From NCBI RefSeq assembly GCF_018861315.1, contig NZ_JAHLDL010000025.1:1-64000 (forward strand): DNA of 64,000 nt, given 5' to 3'. Source of the stretch: Clostridium bowmanii. Its GTDB lineage: Bacteria > Bacillota > Clostridia > Clostridiales > Clostridiaceae. The position numbers and the translations under genes are program-made. Shown here in pieces: positions 45,815 through 54,965 of the stretch (position 1 is the stretch's first letter; each line of letters begins with the position of its first letter). The notes beneath the pieces are model-generated. The model ran no database searches and was not told where the DNA came from. It saw nothing but the letters and a program-made list of their open reading frames with translations.

Positions 45815-46720
45815 GTGCTTACTATAGAAACGTCTTATGAAGAAAAAATCAATTTAAAAGAAGGTATATTATACCCTTTCGAATGCCACATTCAAAAGGG
45901 TTTAGGTAAGGGCATTCTTGCTAATGCTCATTATCATTATTATATAGAACTACTCTATTGTATATCTGGTAAAGCACAAGTATTTATATCAGGTAAAAGT
46001 TATGACTTTTATGTCGGTGACATGGTTTTAATTAATTCAAGAGAAGTACATTCCGTTTATAAAACATCAGAGGATGAAGTTGAATATATAGTAGTAAAAT
46101 TCGACCCAAATGTTTTATATTCAACATCAATAACTGTATTTGAAACTAAATATGTTTTCCCTTTTACTTTAAACAAATCTACACACCAAAAAGTTTTTAC
46201 TAATAATGAAATAAAAGATACCTATATACCTGGGCTTCTTCATGGAATTTTTATAGAATACAATAATAAAAATTATGGTTTTGAATTAGCCATAAGAAAT
46301 AATATTGGTGGTGTATTTTTATTAATACTTCGTAATTGGTATGATAAGGGTCTTGATTTAAACATAAATACTAATATAAAGGAAAACACTTTAAAGAAAT
46401 TACAAGGAATTTTTGATTACGTTGATAAAAATTACATGTCTGATATATCCGCAGAGTCTGTTGCATCCAATTGCAATATGAGTTACAGCTACTTTTCAAG
46501 ATTTTTTAAAGCTTCCGTTGGAAAAGCTTTCAGTCAATATCTAAACTACGTAAGAATAACTGAAGCAGAAAAATTATTACTTTGCACTAACTTGAATATT
46601 ACTGAGATTGGTATGGAAATTGGTTATACTTCTTCTAGCTACTTTATCCAACAATTTAAGCATTATAAAAATATATCCCCTAAACAGTTTAAAATAAAAT
46701 TTAATTTGTATGATAACTAA
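45815..46720 (+). CDS. AraC family transcriptional regulator
   Basis: A 300-residue AraC protein with cupin (AHYHYYIELLYCISGKAQVF, GDMVLINSREVHSVYK) and helix-turn-helix units (SAESVASNCNMSYSYFSRFF; NITEIGMEIGYTSSSYFIQQ). The start is uncertain: the GTG at 45815 has only weak upstream purines, while AGAGGTG stands seven bases before an ATA at 45824 that lines up with the usual protein start. Either GTG is used or ATA replaces a former ATG. Divergent from the Gfo/Idh operon. Confidence 0.85.
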   Translation: MLTIETSYEEKINLKEGILYPFECHIQKGLGKGILANAHYHYYIELLYCISGKAQVFISGKSYDFYVGDMVLINSREVHSVYKTSEDEVEYIVVKFDPNVLYSTSITVFETKYVFPFTLNKSTHQKVFTNNEIKDTYIPGLLHGIFIEYNNKNYGFELAIRNNIGGVFLLILRNWYDKGLDLNINTNIKENTLKKLQGIFDYVDKNYMSDISAESVASNCNMSYSYFSRFFKASVGKAFSQYLNYVRITEAEKLLLCTNLNITEIGMEIGYTSSSYFIQQFKHYKNISPKQFKIKFNLYDN

Positions 46721-46880
46721 AAATATAGATCCTAATAAAATTAATGACATCATATCAATAGCTGAACCTGTTTGTTGTTTGTGTAGCAAGTGTCGCAACC
46801 AACCCATAGACTTCTGCTGCGGTGGCTGCTTCATTTTAAAAAACCTTCGAACTGCAACATCCAGTCCGAAGGTTTTCTAA
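46710..46880 (+). CDS. Possible 56-residue Cys-rich peptide
   Basis: An ATG overlaps the AraC stop (ATGATAACTAA) and opens a 56-codon frame. It contains PVCCLCSKCRNQPIDFCCGG followed by C, seven Cys at residues 22-40, as in small zinc-binding knots. No ribosome site is visible, only possible coupling to the AraC gene, and the last 13 codons coincide with a terminator hairpin. I do not recognise it and it may be chance. Confidence 0.2.
   Translation: MITKNIDPNKINDIISIAEPVCCLCSKCRNQPIDFCCGGCFILKNLRTATSSPKVF
46840..46876. terminator. Terminator after AraC gene
   Basis: AAAACCTTCG and CGAAGGTTTT with additional CTG/CAG pairing; a T6 run on the minus strand and T4 on the plus strand. Confidence 0.7.
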
Positions 46881-46890
46881 ATTGTGTGTT

Positions 46891-47094
46891 TTATTTTTGT
46901 ACCAATGAATCCGCGATATCATTTGATACAACTGCTTCTCCACCAAATACAATTACATCAATTATTTTTTTCTTAATTAACAACTCTTTTTGCTTACTTA
47001 CATCATTATTATCTACAAGGAATACAACACAATTTTTTCTTGTAGCGAATACCGATCCACCTAAAGCATATAATAAATTTTTCCATGTAACCAC
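46891..47094 (-). pseudogene. Cell wall binding repeat 2 protein, 3' remnant
   Basis: A 67-residue frame reads ALYALGGSVFATRKNCVVFL, VDNNDVSKQKELLIKKKIID and VIVFGGEAVVSNDIADSL. That is the second half of a CWB2 repeat (PF04122: NAPIILV..., VxGGxxAVSxxV). The stop looks natural, but everything before this half-repeat is missing. CWB2 proteins anchor to clostridial cell walls. Confidence 0.6.
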
Positions 47095-47134
47095 TTATTA
47101 CTATTTTCAGTAGCATAATACTCACCTGGCATTA

Positions 47135-47365
47135 TTAAATATAAAGTTCTACAATTTCACTTTGGTTAATACGTTTAATTAGTTTACCTTTATTTATCCA
47201 AGTATTAGATTCACATTGAAGCCCTGAGTTAATATTAAATGTGCCTTTCAACCCATACTTATTAAAAATTTCTACGAGTCTTATATCTTGACAAACTCCA
47301 TCATCGTAGCTAAAAGTAAGAACTTTTTTTCTGCCTTTTGGAAAAAGATGTTTAACAATATTCAT
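47135..47365 (-). pseudogene. Polysaccharide deacetylase (NodB), 5' remnant
   Basis: It begins properly (MNIVKHLFPKGRKK after AAAGGACGGTG) and contains VLTFSYDDGVCQDIRLVEIF and LKGTFNINSGL, the first NodB motif with its Asp-Asp pair. It breaks off after RINQSEIVELY, just where relatives read GHEVAVHT. Only the first 75 of about 240 residues remain. Confidence 0.65.
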
Positions 47366-47397
47366 AAAAATACACCGTCCTTTTATTTATTTCATTT

Positions 47398-47770
47398 TTA
47401 TAAATATTTCTTAAACCACTGTATAATATTATCAATCATTATATCAGGAACTTCATGACCTATCTTAGGGTATTCAATTAAACTATATTTTTGATTACTT
47501 TCTAAATACTCCTTATTTATTGTTTCAACCAGCTGTTACTTTAGCATTGGTAACAATATCATGTTCCAAAAGCAATTTGACATCACTTTTATTATTCTCT
47601 AAATATTGCCTTAAAAACTCTGCTCCAAGTTTTAACTCATATGGATTCGTGTCACGAGACATAGTAATATCCAAAATTTCATTTAAATCCTCGTATCCTT
47701 TACAGCAAAAGCTACTTTTAATATTTGAATTACATTCTAATCTAAAATTCTTGCTCCCCATGTATAACAA
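47398..47770 (-). pseudogene. Alpha/beta-hydrolase esterase remnant
   Basis: The last 44 codons read LVETINKEYLESNQKYSLIE then YPKIGHEVPDIMIDNIIQWF and KKYL, the C-terminal part of an alpha/beta hydrolase with the catalytic His in GHEV. The preceding frame (DTNPYELKLGAEFLRQYLEN, VKLLLEHDIVTNAKVTAG) stops one base out of phase at 47525. The N-terminus with the nucleophile elbow is not present. Confidence 0.5.
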
Positions 47771-47899
47771 CCATTATACTAAACTATAATGGTTTTCACC
47801 TTCCTTTCAATTTAAAATAGATATTAAACAATACTTGTTTTATATCTATTAATAAGAATATTATATATATATATACGTCAATCTCTTATACATGTTTAT

Positions 47900-47985
47900 T
47901 CAAAAATACTTATACTTATTTCTAAATTCCCCAGGTGCCAGATATACTTGTTTTTTATATAAATAGCTAAAATATGTTGTGCACT
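47900..47985 (-). pseudogene. AraC C-terminal scrap
   Basis: On the minus strand CTTYFSYLYKKQVYLAPGEF then RNKYKYF and stop. This is the end of the second helix-turn-helix and the tail of an AraC protein (pattern YFSYLFKK...P-EFR). Nothing else of the gene remains. Confidence 0.6.
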
Positions 47986-48074
47986 TGAAAAATTGATGCT
48001 ATGCTACATACTGTTAGTTGTTGAAAGCTTTAGTAAAATCTTTGTAAAAATTTTTCGCTTTACATTTCAAAAAA

Positions 48075-48110
48075 CATAAAAGGGGTAACTGCATAGTTAC
48101 TCCTTTTATG
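48075..48110 (-). terminator. Terminator after ROK gene
   Basis: CATAAAAGG-GTAACT pairs with AGTTAC-CCTTTTATG, followed by TTTTTT on the minus strand. Confidence 0.85.
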
Positions 48111-48134
48111 TGCTTAAATTATTAATACCAATAC

Positions 48135-49313
48135 TTACGGAACCCATTGATTAATACTTAGTTCAACACAACCCTGAAAGATTAAATTCTTGTACCCCTT
48201 ACTATTACAAATTGAAAAGTTATGAGGCTTATTCACTATACTTCTTCTCATTACTTCTTCAATCATGCTAGGATACAGATAGTCAAAAATTCTTTCTGTG
48301 CTTCCTCCAAGATATATAATTTTTGGGTCAAAAATGTTAATAAGAATAGAAATAAGTTTTCCAAATAATTTTCCGTTTTCTTTAATTAATTCTGTGGCTT
48401 TTTTATCGCCGGATTCCACCTTTAAAATGAAATTCTCCCATAAATCAAAATCATGGTTCTTGCTAAGCATTTCATGTCCATAGTATTTTCTTAGAAACCC
48501 ATTTTCAGTTAATTCAGTCTCTATGCACCCATTACTACCACAGTAACATTGAAAGCCGTTTTCTCCAATAGGAATATGATTAATTTCTCCCCCAAGCCCA
48601 CTGTTTCCTGTAACAAGATTTCCCTCGGTGATAATCCCTGTACCAAGACCTTCCCCAATGAAAATATATATTAAATTCTTAGTTTTAAATTCTTCAGGAT
48701 CATATAGTGAAGCAGCTGTAGCAAGTAGATTTGACTCGTTTTCAATATATGTAGGCAATCCAAAGACATCTTCAAACATATCTTTTAATGGCTTATTCTC
48801 GTATAATTCATTAGTAGAATTAATAATGCACCTATTGTCTTTAAAGAATATACCTGGCACTCCTACCCCAAGACCAAATAAAGAACTCCATTGGATTTTA
48901 AGTTTCTCTAGCATCTTGCTTGAATGCTTATAAATTTCCTGAATAATAAGTTCTGCTGAAAGAAGCCCAAATATATTTATTTTTTCTTCTAAAATCACTT
49001 CATTTTTTAAATTCATTAGAGCTATGTCAACCTCAGTCTTTTGAGATAAATTAATTGCTAACGTAAGCTTTGCCAAAGGCATTATTGAAATTAACCCAGG
49101 AATTCTCCCTCCATTTGAGTTTAAAGATGAATTAATACACAATATTCCTTCTTTAATTAATTCATTACATAAATTTGAAACCGTAGCAAAGCTAAGGCCC
49201 TGACTATCAGAAATTTCTTTTTTAGTAACAGGTATACTAAAACGTAAATAATCAATAATTTTTTTAGTATTAAAGCTTTTAATTTCCATAGTATTCTGAA
49301 CTATATTGCTCAT
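48135..49313 (-). CDS. ROK family transcriptional regulator
   Basis: A 392-residue repressor. N-terminal winged helix: NTKKIIDYLRFSIPVTKKEI, SDSQGLSFATVSNLCNELIK, NSNGGRIP. ROK part: LFGLGVGVPGIFF, IYIFIGEGLGTGIITEG, SGLGGEINHIPIGENG and the zinc motif CYCGSNGCIETE. Proteins of this type (XylR/NagC-like) repress sugar genes until a sugar or sugar phosphate binds. It stands alone with its own terminator, next to a decayed region, so its original target is unclear. Confidence 0.92.
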   Translation of the reverse strand: MSNIVQNTMEIKSFNTKKIIDYLRFSIPVTKKEISDSQGLSFATVSNLCNELIKEGILCINSSLNSNGGRIPGLISIMPLAKLTLAINLSQKTEVDIALMNLKNEVILEEKINIFGLLSAELIIQEIYKHSSKMLEKLKIQWSSLFGLGVGVPGIFFKDNRCIINSTNELYENKPLKDMFEDVFGLPTYIENESNLLATAASLYDPEEFKTKNLIYIFIGEGLGTGIITEGNLVTGNSGLGGEINHIPIGENGFQCYCGSNGCIETELTENGFLRKYYGHEMLSKNHDFDLWENFILKVESGDKKATELIKENGKLFGKLISILINIFDPKIIYLGGSTERIFDYLYPSMIEEVMRRSIVNKPHNFSICNSKGYKNLIFQGCVELSINQWVP

Positions 49314-49419
49314 TAAGCGCCTCTTTTCAACTTGTTATAAGTCTATTAATAACAAGTTTAAATCAGCTTATCATCTTTGTCAATATATAATCATTATTAC
49401 TTGCGCCTGCTTTAATTTA

Positions 49420-50214
49420 CTAAAGTATCTCCAATTCTAAGATTTTAGCTTGTATATCTTCTTTGGTAGTTATACTTAGAGACGTAAAATTGCAATCTAA
49501 TCCTTTTTTTAAAACTTCAATAGCCTTTAGTTTATTATCTTGCTTTATAAGTGTAAGAGCATAATAATAATAGGGGGTAGCAAAAGTAGGCTTTTTAGAA
49601 ATAACTTGATCATATATTTCAATAGCTTTATTATAGTCCTCTAAGTAATAATAAGTTTGTGCTAAGTTGTCCATTATACCAGCATCAGAGGAATTATAAT
49701 CAAGTGCTTCAATGTTAAACTCTAAAGCTTTATTATAATCTCCCTTTAATATTAAAAAATAGCCTAGATTCTGATATATAATTGTATTTTTATTATTAGA
49801 GTGAATTTTCATTAATATATCTATAGCCTTATCAATGTCATTTCTCCTAAACATAAGTATTGAATAATTCAAGTTTAATTTTATTTCGTCATTTGCATTC
49901 ATTTCTATCTTTAAAATTGATTTTATTAATCTCTCTGCATTATCCAACTTTCCTTGTAACATTAAAAAATACACGTAGGATATTCTGAATTTCGTAGGTG
50001 TATAAAAGCATCCGTTCATCCTCTCAAAATACTTATTTGCTACCTCTATCTTGTTTTGTGAATATCTATTATTAGCTATATAGTATAAAATAGTTGGATA
50101 ATTTATTGCTACAATATAAAAAACCATAAAACTTATAGCCATTATTGGTTTTCTAGAAAAAATTATTATTGTAATTAATATTGCACCTATGTGAAAATAT
50201 TTATTATTTTTCAT
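49420..50214 (-). CDS. Membrane-anchored TPR protein
   Basis: A 264-residue protein with one or two N-terminal membrane helices (YFHIGAILITIIIF, AISFMVFYIVAINYPTILYY) and then TPR repeats. The clearest are YQNLGYFLILKGDYNKALEF, DNLAQTYYYLEDYNKAIEIY and TPYYYYALTLIKQDNKLKAI. Such proteins scaffold complexes at the membrane. It lies directly downstream of the Gld-like ABC module on the same strand but is separated by a strong terminator. Confidence 0.8.
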   Translation of the reverse strand: MKNNKYFHIGAILITIIIFSRKPIMAISFMVFYIVAINYPTILYYIANNRYSQNKIEVANKYFERMNGCFYTPTKFRISYVYFLMLQGKLDNAERLIKSILKIEMNANDEIKLNLNYSILMFRRNDIDKAIDILMKIHSNNKNTIIYQNLGYFLILKGDYNKALEFNIEALDYNSSDAGIMDNLAQTYYYLEDYNKAIEIYDQVISKKPTFATPYYYYALTLIKQDNKLKAIEVLKKGLDCNFTSLSITTKEDIQAKILELEIL

Positions 50215-50288
50215 ATAAAAACCACCTTAAGGAAATTTTGTATGACACTATTGTAATGCTATATAACTTACTTGTCACTACTTATAAA

Positions 50289-50331
50289 GCTTAAAAGACT
50301 ATACACTTTTTAGCAGTATAGTCTTTTAAGC
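50289..50331 (-). terminator. Terminator after Gld-like ABC operon
   Basis: GCTTAAAAGACTATAC and GTATAGTCTTTTAAGC form a 16-17 bp stem with a 12-base loop, four bases after the DUF4340 stop. Confidence 0.85.
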
Positions 50332-50334
50332 CTT

Positions 50335-51729
50335 TTATTTTATATTTTTCAAACTAGTTAACATTTTATTGACTTTATCCAATGAAATTACAAAATCTGA
50401 TTTTCCATCCCTAAACACAGCATAAAACTGATTATTATAAGGTACAAAATTAATAACTTCTTTTTTCTTCTTTGCATTATTAAGTGTATAAGTAATACTT
50501 ACAGCTGGTTTTTCTTCTTGTTTTTTATCATTTTCAGAATCCACTGTTAATCCTACAATTTCTTGATATACTTTTTTAAATTTTTTGATTTCTATAATTT
50601 TATCGTTTACTTTAGAAGTTGTAACTACAACATCCGGATCTCCTGACTTTTCGGCCTTAGTGGAAGTTCTAGATAGCAAAACTGTAGTCTCCATGCCATT
50701 TGCTACAACAACTATCTTATCAACTTTATCTATATTTACAATATAAACAAACTTACTTATAATATCAAGAGGTTTTACCCTAAAGGTATCAATTACTGTC
50801 TTATCCATTACATATATAGTATCTGCCTCAGAAGTTTTAAAATATACATATTTATCATCTTTGTTTTTACCTATAAATAGTTGTAAAGTACTTTTACTAT
50901 CTTTTAGTATAAGCTCAAGCGATGGTTTATCTAAGCCATAAATGCTTAAATCCTTTGGATTATCTATTATGACATCACTAGCTGTAAGTTTTGGAATGGC
51001 CGCCGCCACTAAACCTATTTTATTGTCATCCACACCAATAGTTTTACTATATGCACCGGATAGTGTCCAAGTATTTAAATTGTAATTAGTTTCTTCAACA
51101 CTTCTATTCTCATTTTTTTCAATTTCAATAGGAGAACTTCCAGCTTCTATGATTTTTATAGATGTAAGTGTTTCAGGATTTATGGAGGTTATAGTTTTAT
51201 CTCTATAAGCTGACTGTGCTTTGATAATGTTGTCCACAGTACTAACTGATATAGAATATACATCCTTTTTCTCATTTCCACTAGCATAATAATTAGTACC
51301 TTCTGATGTTTTATCTCCAATATTTAATATTTTATCTGATCCATCACCAACTATTATTAAATTTATAATTGGTTTAATAAGTCCATACTTTTCTATATCT
51401 TCAGTGTTTTTTTCAACAAGTGTTCCATGTGAATTTATTAACGAACCTATTGCACTAGTAATCATGGGTTGGTCAAGCTTATAATCATAATTGTCAATTG
51501 ACCAATTCTTGTTCTTCTTAATAAATGTATTTGAACCATCACCGAAAGTAGCAATTACTTTTGACACCTTAGTATCATCTACCTCCCAAAGCTCCACAGT
51601 ACTTGCTACATCACTTATTGAACTTTTGTCTGCATCCTTTGTTTTGGGATGTTTGGAAACATAAAAATAAGCTCCTGATAATAAGAGTAAAATAACAACT
51701 AAAATGATAATACTCTTAGATTTCTTCAT
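50335..51729 (-). CDS. DUF4340 domain protein
   Basis: A 464-residue protein with one N-terminal membrane helix (SIIILVVILLLLSGAYFYVS) and an extracytoplasmic beta-rich part with repeated DUF4340 units: YGLIKPIINLIIVGDGSDKI, GDKTSEGTNYYAS, YGLDKPSLELILKDSKSTLQ, GKNKDDKYVYFKTSEADTIY. Its start overlaps the stop of the GldG-like gene by four bases (ATGA). In other Firmicutes and Bacteroidetes this protein is encoded with GldG-type ABC subunits; its function is unknown. Confidence 0.88.
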   Translation of the reverse strand: MKKSKSIIILVVILLLLSGAYFYVSKHPKTKDADKSSISDVASTVELWEVDDTKVSKVIATFGDGSNTFIKKNKNWSIDNYDYKLDQPMITSAIGSLINSHGTLVEKNTEDIEKYGLIKPIINLIIVGDGSDKILNIGDKTSEGTNYYASGNEKKDVYSISVSTVDNIIKAQSAYRDKTITSINPETLTSIKIIEAGSSPIEIEKNENRSVEETNYNLNTWTLSGAYSKTIGVDDNKIGLVAAAIPKLTASDVIIDNPKDLSIYGLDKPSLELILKDSKSTLQLFIGKNKDDKYVYFKTSEADTIYVMDKTVIDTFRVKPLDIISKFVYIVNIDKVDKIVVVANGMETTVLLSRTSTKAEKSGDPDVVVTTSKVNDKIIEIKKFKKVYQEIVGLTVDSENDKKQEEKPAVSITYTLNNAKKKKEVINFVPYNNQFYAVFRDGKSDFVISLDKVNKMLTSLKNIK

Positions 51730-53144
51730 AGATGCCTCCTCCTAAGCCAAACTAAAACTCCTGCAATAAGAATTATAGAAGGAATTATTATTACAACCAA
51801 TGCAGAGTATCCAAGTGCTTGCGACTTTGTAATTTGTAATCCTTCTGTTGTTACATCCTTAGGCGCTATAGATATATTTTCTTTCAGGTCCTGTACCCAA
51901 TTCATACTATTCATGAAAAGATCTAGATTACCACCACCAGCGACGTTAATGAAACCAGCTGATGAAAAAACAACAATTTTAGCAGGGTTAGATTCTTGGG
52001 TATCTGTTATAGCAACTGCTACATCAAAAGGTCCCTCTAAATCTCCAACTTCTTTCTCGGTTTTTGAACTTTCTATATTTTTCTTCCCCCAAGATCTGCT
52101 GGAAGTGGTAAGTAGAGGTTCAATTTTTAATGATGCTTTCTTAACTTTTAGTTGCTCAATTGGTTGTGCTAATGGAAAAAGAATAGGTAACTTTGCAGAA
52201 ACCATAGGGTCTATAATAGCATGACTATTCATCTTAGGGATAAGATACATTGGTTCCTTATAAAACTGCTCTGAATCTCCCTCTAAAACTATGGCTTGAT
52301 GAATTTGAATTCCAAAAGTACTCATAAGTTCATCAAAATTTGGAAATTTAGACTTTTGTACATCCATTACAAATAACCCATGGCCTCCCTTTGAAAAGAA
52401 ATCCTTTAACTTAATTAATTCATCCTTTGTTATATCAGCTGATGGTGAACTAACAAGAAGCATATCCCCTGCAGCTGGCTTCCAATCATTTATTAATAAA
52501 TTCAAAGTTTTTACTACGAAGTTTTGATTGCTTAAGGCATTGGAAATTCCATCAGCTAATGGTTTTTCATTATGCCCCTCTAAATTGTAAACAACGGAAT
52601 TCTTATCGCTTACTACATACATAATAGCCCCTGTGATTTTTTGCTCTGCTGCAATAGATTGCACAGAGCTCTGACCAGTATTTTCATCGTTAGCCATATT
52701 ATACAATTCATTTCCATCTATCACTTTAAATTTACTTCCACTTTCAACTACTATACTCCCAGTTCTAATCGCATTTTTAGTGCTACTATATTTTTTTGCA
52801 ATTTGAGGATTAGTACTTGGATCTATGGTTTCTATAGTTATCTTTTTTGTATTTGAATGATACTTATTTAATATCTCTGCAATTTCTTGATTTTCACTAC
52901 CTTGCTTATTAAAACTAATAATGTTAATATCCTTACTTAACCCATCCATTACTTTATAAGATTGCTCAGACAATGAAAATAATTTATTTTTTGTCATATC
53001 AAATTTTAAATCCATTTTATCAACTACTAAGTTAGCAATTAATAATATTAAGAGTACCATAGTTGTGATTAGAGTTGCATACCCACCATATTTAAATTTA
53101 TTACTTTTAAAAGATTTTCTTATTTCTAATTTTTTCATAATCAT
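51726..53144 (-). CDS. GldG-like ABC auxiliary protein
   Basis: A 472-residue protein with an N-terminal helix (YGGYATLITTMVLLILLIAN), a large outer domain of the ABC-auxiliary type (PF09822: DMTKNKLFSLSEQSYKVMDG, YVVSDKNSVVYNLEGHNEKP, AAGDMLLVSSPSADITKDEL, SKGGHGLFVMDV) and a C-terminal helix (ALVVIIIPSIILIAGVLVWL). It is the third gene of the four-gene ABC module and probably works outside the membrane with the permease. Confidence 0.88.
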   Translation of the reverse strand: MIMKKLEIRKSFKSNKFKYGGYATLITTMVLLILLIANLVVDKMDLKFDMTKNKLFSLSEQSYKVMDGLSKDINIISFNKQGSENQEIAEILNKYHSNTKKITIETIDPSTNPQIAKKYSSTKNAIRTGSIVVESGSKFKVIDGNELYNMANDENTGQSSVQSIAAEQKITGAIMYVVSDKNSVVYNLEGHNEKPLADGISNALSNQNFVVKTLNLLINDWKPAAGDMLLVSSPSADITKDELIKLKDFFSKGGHGLFVMDVQKSKFPNFDELMSTFGIQIHQAIVLEGDSEQFYKEPMYLIPKMNSHAIIDPMVSAKLPILFPLAQPIEQLKVKKASLKIEPLLTTSSRSWGKKNIESSKTEKEVGDLEGPFDVAVAITDTQESNPAKIVVFSSAGFINVAGGGNLDLFMNSMNWVQDLKENISIAPKDVTTEGLQITKSQALGYSALVVIIIPSIILIAGVLVWLRRRHL

Positions 53145-53151
53145 TCACCCC

Positions 53152-54015
53152 TTAGCTCCATCTTCTCTTGTCAACCATTCTTATAGTTAAAAATACAAAT
53201 GCCACAATAAATGATAAGTAATATACCACAGAATTCAGGCTTAAAATTCCTTGTGAAAATAGATTATATCGTTTCGTTAAAGAAAACCAATCAAAAACCT
53301 TTTGAATTAACCCATCAAAAGCTTCCTTCTTAGTTAAATATATAATTACAGTTATCATAAGTCCCATTACTCCAATAGCTGCAGCTGCATAGATGTTTTT
53401 TGTTGAAAAATATACAAACAAAGTAGTTATAGCTATAATTATGATAATAAAAATTATGCTAGAGTTTCTAGTGCTTGGAAGAGCCTCTTGTATACTGTCA
53501 ATCATAAATATGAAAAGCAATACTGAAAACGATATTACCGCGCAGGTGACTTGATTATCTGTCAAACTTGATACAAATAAACCTATTGATATTAAAGTTG
53601 CTCCTAGTAAAAACAAACCAATATATCCAGTAAAAATTTCAGATATGGAAATAGTTCCAAACTTACTTAAAATTATTGGATATAAAATTGTTATTAAAAG
53701 TGAAATAGTAAAAATAGCTAAGGCTGCAAAGTACTTACCTAAAATAATATCTGTTATTTTTAATGGCGAGGTAAGTAATAATTGGTCTGTCTTTGTTTTG
53801 GTTTCTTCAGATATGATTTTCATTGTTAATATAGGTATTATAAACAAAAAAACAATAATTAAGCTTTGAAGTGTATTGTTAAATGCAGGACTTAATGATA
53901 GTAAATTATACATTACAAAGAAAATTCCTGAAATTGCTAGAAATGTTCCTATAAAAATATAACCAACAGCTGACGTAAAATATGATTTAAGTTCTTTTAA
54001 AAACACAGCTAACAT
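53152..54015 (-). CDS. ABC-2 type permease (GldF-like)
   Basis: A 287-residue membrane protein with six predicted helices, beginning FLKELKSYFTSAVGYIFIGT, then IPILTMKIISEETKTKTDQL and LLTSPLKITDIILGKYFAAL. The EETKTKTDQLLLTSPL stretch is typical of ABC-2 permeases in gliding-type and related exporters. It overlaps the ATPase stop by one base. Confidence 0.9.
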   Translation of the reverse strand: MLAVFLKELKSYFTSAVGYIFIGTFLAISGIFFVMYNLLSLSPAFNNTLQSLIIVFLFIIPILTMKIISEETKTKTDQLLLTSPLKITDIILGKYFAALAIFTISLLITILYPIILSKFGTISISEIFTGYIGLFLLGATLISIGLFVSSLTDNQVTCAVISFSVLLFIFMIDSIQEALPSTRNSSIIFIIIIIAITTLFVYFSTKNIYAAAAIGVMGLMITVIIYLTKKEAFDGLIQKVFDWFSLTKRYNLFSQGILSLNSVVYYLSFIVAFVFLTIRMVDKRRWS

Positions 54016-54965
54016 TACTGGACCCCTCCTTTATTTTCTGTTGTAACCTCTAAGAATATTTCTTCAAGGTCGGCGTCCTTACTCTTCATCATTAAGATAA
54101 CAAATCCAGCACCACTGAGTGTACGAAATAATGTTTCTCTTATGTCCGTATCCTTATTTGCCTCAACTAGCATATCCACTGTACCAGGTTCATGAACACC
54201 TTGTTCTTTAACTAATTTAACATCTTCCATTTCTTTAATACTTTCGTAAATGTCCTGTTTTGCACCTTTAATTCGCAATAGTACCTTATTGCTATTATTG
54301 ATTTTTCGGGATAATTCTTCAGGAGTTCCAGACGCGACAATTATACCTTTATTTATTATTATAACTCTGTGACAAATAGCACTAACTTCTGATAAGATGT
54401 GTGAGCTTAATATAATAGTACAAGTTTTACCTATTGTTTGAATTAAATTTCTTATCTCTATAATCTGCTTTGGATCAAGTCCTACTGTAGGTTCATCAAG
54501 CACTAGTACCTCTGGCTCTCCAACTAGTGCTTGAGCTAAGCCAACCCTTTGTTTATAACCCTTAGAAAGATTTTTTATGAGCCTCTTTCTTACATCTAAT
54601 ATTTTTACCAGTGACATTATTCTTGTCATACTTGTCTCAATAGCAGCAGATTTTACTTTTTTTATTCTATGTACAAATTTAAGGTATTCCTCAACTGTCA
54701 TGTCCAAATATAAGGGAGGAATCTCAGGAAGATAACCTATTTTTTTCTTTGCCTCTTCAGGATTTTTAAGTATATCTATGCCATCAATTTTCACATTTCC
54801 TTCAGTTGCGGAAATGTACCCTGTAAGTATATTCATAGCAGTAGATTTACCTGCACCATTAGGTCCAAGTAATCCCAATATTTCGCCTTTTTCAATGGTA
54901 AGATTAATTCCATCTAATGCTACCTGATCCCCATATCGTTTTGTTACATTTTCAATTTCTATCAA
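54015..54965 (-). CDS. ABC transporter ATP-binding protein (GldA/CcmA-like)
   Basis: A 316-residue ATPase with Walker A GLLGPNGAGKSTAMN, Q-loop region KKIGYLPEIPPLYLDM, signature LSKGYKQRVGLAQALVGEP and Walker B EVLVLDEPTVGLDP followed by the switch His in LSSHILSE. The C-terminal 80 residues form the extra domain of this subfamily. First gene of the four-gene module; energises the permease above. Confidence 0.95.
   Translation of the reverse strand: MIEIENVTKRYGDQVALDGINLTIEKGEILGLLGPNGAGKSTAMNILTGYISATEGNVKIDGIDILKNPEEAKKKIGYLPEIPPLYLDMTVEEYLKFVHRIKKVKSAAIETSMTRIMSLVKILDVRKRLIKNLSKGYKQRVGLAQALVGEPEVLVLDEPTVGLDPKQIIEIRNLIQTIGKTCTIILSSHILSEVSAICHRVIIINKGIIVASGTPEELSRKINNSNKVLLRIKGAKQDIYESIKEMEDVKLVKEQGVHEPGTVDMLVEANKDTDIRETLFRTLSGAGFVILMMKSKDADLEEIFLEVTTENKGGVQ

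Larger units (their letters stand above)
47771..48134. other. Gene-poor stretch with AraC tail and terminator
   Basis: This 364-bp stretch is very AT-rich around 47840-47880. It contains only the AraC C-terminal scrap at 47900-47985 and the terminator at 48075-48110 of the ROK gene; I see no other coding signal. Confidence 0.5.
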
